Shown piece after piece: positions 9,106 through 18,434 of a stretch of DNA of 25,069 nucleotides (position 1 is its first letter; each line of letters starts with the position of its first letter). The notes under the pieces are model-generated. The model saw nothing but the letters and a program-made list of their open reading frames with translations, ran no database searches and was not told where the DNA came from. The position numbers and the translations under genes are program-made. The DNA is from Chara braunii. Lineage: Eukaryota; Streptophyta; Charophyceae; Charales; Characeae. The stretch is from contig BFEA01000679.1 in the NCBI GenBank assembly GCA_003427395.1, positions 570,428-595,496 on the forward strand, read 5' to 3'.

Positions 9106-10200
9106 TGGCCTTCTGTCATGGATCCGCTCCAGGTTCTTACATCAGCCGAGAGGGTCAATGGATGGAAGCGCTCGGAGATGATCTCTTCTTCATTCAGTGC
9201 CACCAAGTCTCTGTACTGTTAATTCTGCTTATCTGGCAGAGTTTTAACAGTGTAGGGAGCTGGGTTACGATCGTGTCGTAGACAGATGGATTCGTGGGAA
9301 GGAAAATTTTTACATGCTAGATTGTATTGCAAGACCACTGAATGTCATATTCAAGGTTCGTGCGGTAGAGCTTTGGTGTAAGAAGCAATTTACAAAGTCT
9401 AAGCCTAGAAAAAAAATCACTCGAGCATTTATTTTTATTTTTATTTTTTTAAAGAAGCTTGCTCACTAGTGTCATGCATGCCAGAACTACCATTTTTTTT
9501 ATTTTATTTTTTTGCGTGGCAGAATTACTAAGAGTAGGCATTTCATGAATCTATCGTGCCTACTTGCGCAGATAGCATTCACTATTTTGAAAGAAAACAA
9601 GAGAAAAAGAAAAAAGGTAAAAAGAAAAAAAAAAAGAAACAAAAAAAAGAAAGGAAGGGGAGGGGAGAGGGAGTGCGGAAGTAATCATGCTCACATAAAA
9701 ACGCAATCCAAAAACGAAATCAATCTATTTTTTTGAAAAATCGCTGGGATGCACTGTTTTATTTGATTCACCACCAGCCCCGATTAGAGTTCTGGGCGCC
9801 TTGAATTCAGGGCTATCTTCTTTTGTCATTGTCCTGCATTGAGCCTAAGGTCAGGTGATCAACTCCTACCGTTATTGTGCAGAAAGGAACGAAGAAGAAA
9901 AAATAGGCGCCGGCTGTCGTGGTGGCCTGTTGGCCACGTGTTTACTTGCTCTGATTCGATCATGGTGCCTTGTATTCAGGGCGCCCTTTCCTGTATTAAA
10001 CCTTATATCAGGCGACCGAATCTCTTTCCCCCTACTTTTCCCGATAAAAAGGGAAAAGCCCTGGAAAAAATAAAAAAAAAAGGAAAAAACAGCAAGTTTT
10101 TTGGAGCATCCTACCCTTCCGTAGGCAGTTCTTTTGTGAATGAGTGTCTGAGGGTCCCTGTCCGCGTGGAAGAGTCTTCTTCTCATCCATTCTTGTCATG
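9106..10200. other. unassigned region with purine tract and a weak direct repeat
   Basis: No gene is recognised. T-rich stretches lie at 9430-9450 and 9493-9512. A second A/G tract fills 9590-9672. A diverged direct repeat pairs 9795-9860 with 9964-10017, sharing a ttg-attcagggc block and a tcctg-att block. It may be the remnant of a duplicated element. Confidence 0.4.
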
Positions 10201-10215
10201 TGCACTTGTGTGTGC

Positions 10216-10217
10216 AC

Positions 10218-10309
<92 letters not shown>
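10216..10309 (+). repeat. (TG)n(AG)n microsatellite running into the gap
   Basis: A TG run to 10250 switches to a pure AG run at 10251-10309 that ends at the assembly gap. The true length is therefore unknown. Confidence 0.95.
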
Positions 10310-10359
10310 NNNNNNNNNNNNNNNNNNNNNNNNNNNNNNNNNNNNNNNNNNNNNNNNNN
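10310..10359. other. assembly gap of 50 N
   Basis: Exactly 50 N follow the AG run. A round number inside a microsatellite suggests a placeholder rather than a measured gap. Any open frame crossing it is an artefact. Confidence 0.98.
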
Positions 10360-10425
10360 CTGCAGCATGCAGCGTTTCAGGAGGACAGTCAGAAAAAGAC
10401 ACATAAAAGTCGATAAAACTGATTT

Positions 10426-10572
10426 TGTGTGTGTAGGAGAGTGAGTGTGTACGTGAGACTTAGTGTGTGTATGTGAGTGTGTGCACATCTGTGTGCGCAC
10501 ACACACGCGTGTGTGTGTGTGGGTGGGTGTGTGTGGGTGTGGGTGTGTGTGTGGGAGTGTGAGGTAGAGAGA
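10426..10572 (+). repeat. GT-rich imperfect microsatellite with alternating purine-pyrimidine core
   Basis: GT-rich sequence interrupted by ga and gg steps. Around 10490-10520 the strand alternates gtgtgcgcacacacacgcgt and is palindromic about acgcgt at 10505-10510. This composition favours Z-DNA or cruciform structure. A ctgcag-rich motif flanks both sides (10360-10373 and 10577-10590). Confidence 0.85.
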
Positions 10573-10652
10573 GAGCCCTGCAGCACGCAGCCTGTCAGTG
10601 GCGGGGAGCACAAGGGCAGGTGCTAACCTGAGAAAAAAAAAGGGGACTATTC

Positions 10653-10718
10653 TATTCAAATACAAAAGCTTTTTCTTTTTGAAATTCAAATAGAAAGTGT
10701 GTGCTTTGTATTTGAATA
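10653..10718. repeat. 14-bp perfect inverted repeat
   Basis: tattcaaatacaaa at 10653-10666 is matched by its exact reverse complement at 10705-10718, with a 38-nt spacer. It could be a decayed MITE core. The surroundings (10573-11015) hold no gene that I can recognise. Confidence 0.75.
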
Positions 10719-11015
10719 CAACACATCCGCATTCTATTCGAGGGTCTGATGGTTGGATGATGCGAAAGGCTGAACTCTTTTTTTCCAATCATTTCTTTGC
10801 AATATTCTTGTGTCATGTTATTGCGTCTTTGCATTGTGTTATTGCGCCTCGAGTGTATTGCATGTGTGAAAGCTACTTGTCTCCTAATTCCTATTCAAAG
10901 CGTGGCCTTTCAAATTTTTCTGAGTTCCAGGCCCTGGGGGCCGCGCACCATCTAGGTTTTTACCAAGGACCGTGGCCAATACCGGTCCTGCGCCTGCAAG
11001 GACTGCCCGCCCCCC

Positions 11016-11166
11016 TTAAACCACCAGTACTTGGGCGACGCCTTAGCGTTAACGCTACGGGAATTTCGCTACCGGCGGGCCGTCGATAAATCGTATCGAC
11101 AGCCCGCGCCGCTTCAAAAAAGGTGCGGCCGGCGCGGTGCGCAGTGCCCAAGTACTGGTGGTTTAA
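11016..11166. mobile_element. short palindromic MITE with TTAA ends (monomer)
   Basis: Inverted repeats of about 20 bp bound a 151-bp unit: ttaaaccaccagtacttggg on the left, mirrored at 11147-11166. The inside carries a 14-bp palindrome, tagcgttaacgcta, at 11044-11057, and GC-rich imperfect pairing. TTAA at both ends may be a TTAA target duplication, as used by piggyBac-type elements, or simply part of the repeat. The ends and the ttaacgctacg core recur at 24512-24791. Confidence 0.75.
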
Positions 11167-11242
11167 TGCCCCTGCCGGCATTTCTAGCACCCTTCCAACG
11201 ACCAATTTGGTGCAAAGCGAACGACTTGTATAATGAACCACG

Positions 11243-11445
11243 GAAGTGACTCAGGCGTAACAAGGAAGTGACTAAGGCGTAACAAGGCAACCCTATGGGC
11301 TGCAAACTAGATCTTCACAAATGATTGGTCTTGGTTGCCAATCACGAACGGCGAGAATGACTCAGGCGTAATTAGGCAACCCTACGGGCTGCGAACTAGG
11401 TCCTCCACAAATGATTGGTTTTGGTTGTGAATCGTCAAGAAACCC
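11243..11445 (+). repeat. nested 22-bp and 90-bp tandem repeats
   Basis: gaagtgact-aggcgtaacaag occurs at 11243 and 11265, a period of 22 bp. A larger unit starting at 11265 repeats 90 bp downstream (aaatgattgg blocks end at 11328 and 11418), with about 85 percent identity by eye. Each large unit ends in a gattgg and ccaatc or similar pair. Confidence 0.8.
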
Positions 11446-11463
11446 TTCCTGGTGTGTTTACCA

Positions 11464-11527
11464 ACGGGCCTAGCGCAGTTGCTACACCCATGAACTGTTG
11501 AAATAGATACCCAAGTTTGAATCCAAA
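11464..11527 (+). repeat. tRNA-like SINE-type segment
   Basis: A box-A-like tagcgcagttgc at 11471-11482 and a box-B-like agtttgaatcc at 11514-11524 are 43 bp apart, as in tRNA-derived SINEs. The flanking stems are too poor for a functional tRNA gene. The segment between the boxes aligns with the one in the foldback arms (4346-4412), so both probably come from one SINE family. No A tail is visible, because a different element starts at about 11553. Confidence 0.5.
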
Positions 11528-11552
11528 TGAAGTCGAAATAAATTGGAATTGC

Positions 11553-11597
11553 CCGGGGTGGTCAGTTTAATTATGATATCTCAAGGCCCTCGCCCTT
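11553..11597 (+). repeat. left terminal inverted repeat
   Basis: Pairs with 13030-13075. The shared core is tggtcagtttaat followed by atgatatctcaaggc. Confidence 0.75.
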
Positions 11598-12075
11598 GTC
11601 TCTTTCTCTTATCTCTTTGAGCCACGACTACCTCCGAGCCTGTTTTTGCCGACCCTGAATTTCGCTGCGCACCGAGTTTTGCCGGGCCTGGGTCCCATTG
11701 TATTCTCTTTTCTGGTACCCGGCGGATAAAGGGAAAAAAAAAAAAAAAAAAAAAAGACGTATACAGAACATTGGGTACAGATGATAGTCTGCCTAAGGGC
11801 GTTTCTGCCCTTAGCAAAAAACGGAAATAGGAAAAACAACAAAAACTAAAAAGGAAAAAATGCAACAACTCTTTGGACGTGAAAGAAGCTGGATACAGAA
11901 CATTGGGCACAAATGAGAATATGCCCTACCAAAGGGCGTTACATCGACATCATGACCGTACAGGCTGTGCATCCACACTCCGCGGTACGTCTGCATGTCA
12001 CCTTCCCGCTGGCCTGTTCGCAGTCTTCCACGGAAATCTCAATACTCTCTATTTCTGCACCAAAAAAAAAGGCAC

Positions 12076-12138
12076 GGCGCGAAGCTTCAAAAACACCCTC
12101 CCCCCCCTAGAAAAACCATAGAATTGAAGCTTCGCGCC
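12076..12138. repeat. 15-bp perfect inverted repeat (hairpin)
   Basis: ggcgcgaagcttcaa at 12076-12090 is exactly complementary to 12124-12138, with a 33-nt C-rich spacer. It lies inside the 1.5-kb inverted-repeat element. Confidence 0.8.
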
Positions 12139-13029
12139 AACGCAAAGTGGCCAGCTAAATGGCCAACAAATAAATTTAAAATTTTCCTACTGGCCGATGG
12201 GCAGCTGCCTCCACGAAAACGAAGACAAACGACACTAGCAGTCGATACGGAGTATGATGAACGACGTACGGTAGAGGCCCTGGGCACTAAAACTAACTTA
12301 GAAGTAAAAAATGAAAAACACAACTGCTGTGAGGACACTTCCTTGTTTTTTCTTTTTTTTTCTTTTTTTCCCCTCCGATCAGGCCCACAAGGCCCAAATG
12401 TTTTGTTTTTGCCAACCCTCGCCTGGACCCCCAAACGTTGCGGTTGACGTCATTTTCCCGAATGGGACTACAGCTTGGAAAGGTAGTGGTGGCTTAAAAC
12501 TTAGTGGTCCTCACGTGATGCCCCCCGGGGGATCAGGAGAAACTGCAGGTGGGGGACTGCGAGGCCCACGGGCGGTCTCGTCCCCTGCCCAGCGTCCTGC
12601 TGTGGGCCAAGCAGGAGGAAACATGCCGGCATAAATATTGTTTCTCTTTCCCCGCTGCCCGCAGTACCAGTGTGAGCCCGGATGTTGTTTCATTTCTTTT
12701 TGTGGCCTTCTGTCGTGATCTGCCTGCAGTCCGCAGTCCACACTTCCTTGCTTTGGTTTTTGGAGGGGTTTGTAGGCTTTGTAGCATGGCTACGCCAGCC
12801 TGGACACCGACGGCGGACACCAGACCTCCTGGTCCTATCCGGACAACCGAAAAACAGGAATATTCCGGGAAATCCAGACTGGTCTGGATGCAATGTCCAG
12901 ATGTCTTCCTTTTCCGGATAAAAATAAATAAATAAACGTGGGGTGCACGCTCGATCTCATGTCCACATCTCGACGGTTAATGGGTGTACCATGAAGGGCT
13001 AAATTATGCCATTGGCTTTTGTTTCGCCG

Positions 13030-13075
13030 AAAGGGCGATGCCTTGAGATATCATCATTAAACTGACCAGCCCCAG
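13030..13075 (-). repeat. right terminal inverted repeat
   Basis: Reverse complement of 11553-11597. It ends cagccccag directly before the T run that is the A tail of LINE C. Confidence 0.75.
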
Positions 13076-13560
13076 TTTTTTTTTTTTTTAACAACCCCAG
13101 CAGTGCTAGTGCTACTGGTAAGAGGAGACAGCACTAGCACCCGGAGAGAGGCTCCATCTATTGGTGGGGAGCACCACCTGCTGGAAAACGGGTCCAGCGT
13201 CCCTTATACACAGAAAGATTCAGGAGCATGACAAAGAGAAAAAAAACAAGCGGAAAGCACCTGCCGGAATTGAGTACTCTGCCTTCCAGAGGATTGACTG
13301 AGCAGGTTAATGGGAAAAGGAGAATCCTCTTTGTCCTATACCAGGCTCCAAATACCTGCTATTCGAAAGACTAGTTTGTCTTTCTCCCAAAGGATTTTTC
13401 CATCCCATCACCCATCAAAACATCCACTAAACATTCACCAAGGGGTCAATCTGGGTCCAATCTTGAAAGCATAGGTGGTAATCCCTTTCCCCTCCTCAAC
13501 ATCTTTTTTTAATCTGGTCATTTGATTGTATCTGGATTCGAAGTTGGGTCTGTATTTCAG
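13076..13560 (-). mobile_element. LINE C, 5'-truncated relative of LINE A
   Basis: Read on the minus strand this is the end of an ORF2 plus 3' UTR and A tail (T run 13076-13089 on the plus strand). The frame near 13442-13481 gives [14 protein letters not shown], matching DYRLCFNDWTNIDP at the C-terminus of LINE A. Upstream, [17 protein letters not shown] aligns only loosely, and roughly 90 residues between the two blocks appear deleted. The 3' UTR aligns with 7178-7381, including 29 identical bases at 13175-13203. The 5' end stops at 13560, directly against nad4 sequence. It is a dead copy, truncated as is usual for LINE insertions. Confidence 0.85.
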
Positions 13561-13703
13561 GAGTATTGCTATGGATTGCTTTTTTTGCATCTTTTGCAGT
13601 GAAAGTACCTATGGTACCAGTTCATATTTGGTTACCTGAAGCTCATGTAGAAGCACCCACCGCTGGATCTGTTATCTTAGCGGGAATTCTCTTAAAATAG
13701 GTA
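13561..13703 (+). pseudogene. nad4: mitochondrial nad4 fragment in nuclear DNA (NUMT)
   Basis: Codons from 13566 read [20 protein letters not shown], then [15 protein letters not shown] and VILAGILLK. This is the highly conserved core of NADH dehydrogenase subunit 4, a proton-pumping membrane subunit of respiratory complex I. It covers about 44 of the ~490 residues of plant NAD4. The match ends with a one-base loss after the Lys codon (13695-13697) that creates TAG at 13698-13700, and similarity fades by about 13703. Chloroplast ndhD is a poorer fit. It sits between two LINEs, so it is a nuclear copy, not an active gene. The last Leu pair is encoded as ctc-tta with no C-to-U editing needed. 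Confidence 0.9.
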
Positions 13704-13791
13704 CACCCACAAAGTAAGGGTAGAAAACAGAGCACATGGAACCTGCCAAGTGGCAGGCAGAGGTAGACATTCGGTTTTTTTTTTTTTTTTT

Positions 13792-14259
13792 AATAACAAA
13801 ACAGAAACATTTCATTATGAAGGATCCATCGAGGCTGGGGATCTCACAATTCAACCCGGATTACTGACAGCATCAGCCAGTTTAGTTACAGGCTTGCGCC
13901 TGCAGAAAGTCCCTAACTTCGACTTTCCAGGAGACCTACTTCAACCTGCTAATTCCAACCTGTACTTGAAGCATACTGAGAATCTGAAAAATACCTCCTC
14001 TCTACAGTCCTATTTACCTGTCCTACTTCTGGGACTAAAGCGGCCCAGAGGACTCAGTCCTGGACTAGTGACACTCTCCTAATGGCCCACTGTGGCTCTA
14101 CTAGTACCGAGTGTCCTGGTACCTAATTTTCCAGGAATATACCGGTTGCGTCTATGGGCTGCTGGAAGTGCAGGGTCCAGAGAGCTTTGATCCTGGACAT
14201 CAGGGAGAGAGCGCTGAAAACGGGAGCTAGTTCGAGATTGTTGAGAATGGGCTGACCAG
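13792..14259 (-). mobile_element. LINE B 3' UTR
   Basis: Non-coding stretch between the ORF2 stop and the A tail. It ends gttttgttatt on the minus strand before the A run. I see no shared motif with the LINE A or C 3' UTR, and no 29-nt hairpin element. Confidence 0.65.
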
Positions 14260-14922
14260 TTAAGTCTTGGCCCTATTCCCGTCTGATAACCAGCGGGATA
14301 GGACCAGTCCCCTTCCTCGATGCACTGCTGCTAGCTTGTGGTTCCTGGCCCATGTGTGCAAGAACCAACGTAACTGTTTGTGGCTTCCCTTGCCGGCTCT
14401 GGCTTTCCTTCTCCAGTCCACGCAAATTGCCAGCTTCAGCCCTCGTTTGATGTGTCCCTTTATCTCCAAGTCTGACATGGGTCTTCTCTGGAATCTCGCT
14501 CTGTTCCTGTCTGTCCATATCACCTCGCATATCAGGCCTCTTGTGACGTGCGCCATGTAACCCCAACTTCGCCGACCATCGACATTTGCAGGGAGAAAAC
14601 CCAGCAGCACCCATTTTTCATCCCAGGTCACTCCTGTTCCTCCAAAGTCCCTCCAGTGGTGGGCCCACCAGTTCCAGATTCTTTTGGACACTGGGCAGTC
14701 CCACCACAAGTGGCTTGTGGACTCAAAAGGTCATCTGCATCTTGAACACCCCAGGTCTACCTCCATCCCTCTGCCCATCAGCCACACCGCCGAGGGAGTG
14801 GTTAGTAGAGAGAGAAGCCAAAGTATGCTCACTTGTTTGCCATTCGGCAGGCCCGTCTGGAATTTCCACAGACGTTCAAAATTTGCTTCTTCTCCTGTCA
14901 TGTCTTCGTGGCGTACTGCCTG
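14260..14922 (-). pseudogene. LINE B ORF2 C-terminus with zf-RVT zinc finger
   Basis: The zinc finger is intact at the ligand level: CSRC near 14741-14752 followed by HLWWDC near 14692-14711, then the WNWW block. One in-frame TGA sits right after CSRCR. The remaining ~150 residues to the stop at 14260 form a basic tail, as in LINE A. Coding leaves the frame used upstream at about 14923, so this is a frameshifted pseudogene. Confidence 0.82.
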
Positions 14923-16071
14923 TCAGCGCGTGATGGCTGTCTGGGCAGGGGTCTTCATGTCTTTGGCTGCCAACTGGTATCCCTGTGTTGTGGAGTAGTC
15001 GAGCATCCTTACCATTGGATTATCAGCGTCCCTGGTTGACCAGCCCCATACGTGAGGGTCTATAGATAGCTGTCTGAGCGGAACCCTGCCTATCCGTACC
15101 TGATTGGGTAAGGCTGAGCCTCGACTGCATTTTTCGATTACTCTCACTTGTGCAGGGTTGTCCCAGGTCATCACCGTTACTTCTTCAATCTGGGCCAAGG
15201 AGTTTGAGAAGTCCACGCATCTCCACCGCTCTACTTTTCTGAACCCGCTGGGGAGGATATCTAGCATCTTCCACACCACTGCGTCGTCCTCTTCGGGGCC
15301 TGATTTGTACCAGGTGCCTATCGGATCCTTCCTTTCTGGTCTCAGCAGGTCCATCCAGGACTGAGGGATTGCCTCAGTTATCTGGATCCAGTGCTGTTCC
15401 GCTCGCTGCAGGCCTCTCAAGGTTGTTTTAACCTCTCCAATTGGCTTCCATCCTCCCAGGATGGGACAACAGATGTCTGATATCCTTACTACTCCTCGCC
15501 TTACCCATGCCTGTCCAAATGATCCCGATGTGCCATCTGCTGCAAACTGAGTGCCGGCTTCGCATAGAATTGTAGGGTTATCAAAGAGTATCTGGCACAA
15601 TACCTCTTCCTTTGTGGCGGGCGGGTGCGTGATATCTGTCGGCAGCTTCTTCCATGCCTTGCGGACTGGTTCCCAGAATATTGATTTAAGTCTCTTCTTC
15701 CTGAATGAAACCATGAAGAAGCACGCCCAGACATCCTGTGGGGGGCTCATGTTCCATTCCCCCATCAGAATGCGCTCTTCCAAGGTAATCCAGTGGTCAT
15801 GAGTGGCTACCGTAGCTACTTTCACCAGCCAGCCCCGAAGCTGAGCCTGATTCTTGCGGGATGGGTCCACCAGACCCAGGCCCCCCTTCTCTCGGGGGAA
15901 GGACAGCATTTCTAGCGCCACTTTGGACACAAAACCTTTTCCATTTTGTGCCCGCGGTTTCCACAAGAATCGGGCAATCAGTCTCCTGATGGCTTTCACG
16001 ATTCCTTCGGCCAATTCCTTGACTGTAGTGACGAACCACAAAATCGAGAATAGGGCCGTGTTCATTACCAT
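14923..16071 (-). pseudogene. LINE B ORF2, region between reverse transcriptase and zinc finger
   Basis: An open stretch of 382 codons, the longest intact piece of this ORF2. Blocks typical of plant LINEs follow in order: ALFSILWF, then ARFLWKPRAQNGKGF, then EKGGLGLVDP (compare VGGGLGIIDP in LINE A), then the connection region. It ends at a stop where the frame shifts toward the zinc finger. This region links the polymerase core to the C-terminal finger; its exact role is poorly defined in the family. Confidence 0.85.
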
Positions 16072-17635
16072 TGCCCGACCTACAATTGATAAGTGTCAGG
16101 CTGACCCCCATACTCAGAGTCTTGCCGCCACCCGCAGTTGCAACAACAACCCCTGTCCTGATGAGCAGATCTGCAGGCTTATCAGGATGCCCAAAAATCT
16201 CTCTTCCTCTCCTGCAACTACTCTCTTCATCCCCCAGCCCACCTTCAGTGTAAACTGGGACGCCAGCATGTACGCCGATTTGCCCAAGTTTCTTGTGGCT
16301 TCCGACAGGACTGAGTCCGACTGAGTACTCACTCATAACAAATTTCAGAGCGTTCAGCGCAGGGACAGAGTTTTCGCAGACCGCAAACAGGTCGTCCGCT
16401 AGCGCTTTGATGCGGCATTCTTCCCCGGTGTGTAGCTGCAGCCCCTTGATATCCGGATGGTGGTGAATCCTGTTCAACAACACTTCCATTTGGAGGACGA
16501 AGATGAGTGGGGCCAGGGGGCACCCTTGTCTTAGTGATCGTGACAGTGAGAAAGGCTCTGAAAGATGACAATTGATCATTACAGCAGAGGTTGAGAAAGT
16601 TTACATGGCGATGATCCATTAACAAAAACTTTCTCCGAGTGTCTAGATTCTCCCCCTGTACTATTTCCAGCGTCCCCATGGCTGTAACGATGTTGTTAAA
16701 TATAGATCTTCCTTGAACGAACGCCCCTTGATCCCTCTCCACTAGCTCCGGTAGGTACCTCTCTAGCCGTCGGGCTAGAGACTTGGCTAGGATCTTGTAG
16801 GACACATTCAATAATGAGATCGGTCTCCAGTTCCTCACTTCCGCTTTGTCCCCTTTCTTAAACAACACTGTTATCACTTTGTGTGTCATCCCCTTCCCCA
16901 GTCTGCCTCCGACCAAGACTTCATTGTATAGCTCTACCAGTGGTGGCCCAAACACTCCCCAGTTGGTGGCGTAGAACTCAACTGTTAACCAATCGACCCC
17001 TGGTGACTTGCCCTGGTCATTGATTTCAATGTTTGGGTAACTTCCTCTATGGTGAGAGGTTTGTCCAGGTCCAACCTTGCAGCAGCTTGTAATCCGATTG
17101 TAGTGTCGTTCCACATATCGAAAGTTTGTGCCAGGTCTGTGTTCACCTCCTCATGCGGGCGTTTGGTCGTTAGAATGTCGGCGTAGTACAGCCTTGCATA
17201 TTGGAGCATGCCTGCTGCCGAGCAGGCTGGAGGAGCGAAAGCAGCGAATGGGTGCTTCAACTCAATCATCTGTTGGTGTGTTCTTCTTGGCTGTAGCTTC
17301 TGAAATGTCTCCTTGGACATGATGTCATTTGTTTCAATCCCTTTCTCCTGCAGAAGCTCGGTCCATCTTTTCTGTTTCACCGCCTGTAGGTCTTCCCATT
17401 GTGACATTCTCCTTTCCCTTCTGCAGCCCATACCCTCGCCGAGATTGGGTGTCCTTCCATTTTCTCTTCCGCCTCCTCCACCCGCCTTCTGCAGTCTGCT
17501 TCCCTTTTGTTTCTGGTTCTTGCTAGGATTTTGGAACAGATGTCCAACACCCCGGAAGTGATAGCGATCCCTCCATCTAACCAGTCTGTAGATGATTCAA
17601 ACAGCAGTTTGACCTCCTCCCATCTGCACATGTGA
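15797..17635 (-). pseudogene. LINE B ORF2, reverse transcriptase core with internal deletion
   Basis: Frames change near 17430 and 17050, and again after 16580. GKSPGVDWLTVEFY is near 17020-16980. RNWRPISLLNVSYKI is near 16845-16800. QGAFVQGRSIFNN follows near 16720. FLLMD at 16628-16614 is where motif A should begin, but the FEKAYDR continuation is missing; sequence resumes about 60 bp on with SEPFSLSRSLRQGCPLAP (from about 16560), the motif-B region. LADD at 16391-16399 is the catalytic motif C. The loss between motifs A and B (estimated 40-60 codons) plus frameshifts make it inactive. Confidence 0.85.
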
Positions 17636-17639
17636 GACT

Positions 17640-18434
17640 CTACCCATACCTTGATGCATGCTCCTCCAAAACCTGGCTGTTGAGGCGGAAAAAACCTCTC
17701 CCTCTTTCCACTCCCAAGTGTAGTCTGAAATCTGCAACTACTGGCTTGTGGTCCGATATCGGGTTGTAGGTTTGCCTTACCGCTGTAATCCTCTCTGTAA
17801 CCTGCTCACTCAGGAGAAAGAAGTCTAGGCGTCGTCTTGTCACCTGCTGCCTATCTCTGTGCAGGTGTAAACCTGGGTCATCGGGGTTCAGAATTGGGAA
17901 GGGGTCGGCGAGGGCAAGCTCCGCGCTGAGTTCTAAGAGGACCCGCACATCTCTCCTGTCTGCTGAATGTGAACCCAGGCGGAGGGCCTCATCTAGGGAG
18001 AGGTTCCAATCCCTTGCCAATACCAATTTGTCCGTCTTCGGGATCTGCGTCGTCAGCCTTTGAAAAAATCTTGCCCTTTCTCCTACTTCGTTCGGGACAT
18101 GAATCGTCATAAACACCCATTCTTCATTCCCTATCTCTACCTTCATCCAGGCCCACCGGCCCCACATATCTACTTCAGAGTCTATCACCAATGCCTGTAG
18201 GTCCCGGTGAAGCAGGATACCTACCCCTCCTCGAGTGGCCCAGGCCCAGACTTGTGGCCCGTCCCACCATAAGGCCAACTCTCGCAGCTTGATTTAATAT
18301 AGCTTAGACTCTTGTAGCATTAGGCAGTTAATCTTCCATTCGTGTAGCCAACTTTTCAGCCGGCTCTTCTTCATAGGCCCGTTGAAGTCTCCCAGGCCCT
18401 GAATGTTCCAAGATGCCACCTTAATTATGTCCAT
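17640..18434 (-). pseudogene. LINE B ORF2, AP-endonuclease domain
   Basis: ORF2 starts at ATG 18434-18432 with MDIIKVASWNIQGLG, the classic N-terminal endonuclease motif. LQESKL holds the catalytic Glu at about residue 42. One TAA (18296-18294) interrupts codon 47; the frame is then open to 17640. TIHVPNE stands for the YxP motif, ARDWN for GDxN, RRLDFFLLSE for RIDY, and SDHKPV is the terminal SDH. All key positions are present, so apart from one stop the domain is nearly whole. It would nick target DNA for target-primed reverse transcription. Confidence 0.9.

Larger units (their letters stand above)
11553..13075. mobile_element. 1.5-kb non-autonomous element with ~43-bp terminal inverted repeats
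   Basis: The left end, 11553-11597, begins ccggggtggtcagtttaat and continues through gatatctcaagg. The right end, 13030-13075, is its reverse complement with one indel and a few mismatches. Nothing inside resembles a transposase. It contains a 132-bp-spaced direct repeat (about 11761 and 11893), an 8-bp hairpin at 11793-11814, a 15-bp perfect inverted repeat (12076-12090 with 12124-12138), and T-rich tracts. The right end abuts the A tail of LINE C exactly. I could not find a clear target duplication, so the superfamily is unassigned. Confidence 0.65.

Noticed and set aside
8992-9222. Lys/Glu-rich open frame
   Set aside because: Two thirds of it is the purine tract; there is no domain or conserved residue.
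9839-10444. Long open frames on both strands across the N gap
   Set aside because: They consist of dinucleotide-repeat translation (Arg-Glu, Cys-Val, Ser-Leu, His-Thr) and unknown residues through the gap. These are artefacts of microsatellites.
11464-11527. Functional tRNA gene
   Set aside because: The promoter-like boxes are present, but acceptor and T stems do not pair well and no clear anticodon arm forms. A SINE-type remnant fits better.
13561-13703. Chloroplast ndhD instead of nad4
   Set aside because: The [21 protein letters not shown] core matches the mitochondrial subunit; ndhD has a different sequence at this position (LPIIPLHTWLPDTH type, from memory).
14267-15364. Plus-strand frames opposite LINE B ORF2
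   Set aside because: They are antisense shadows of the well-supported minus-strand LINE coding sequence.
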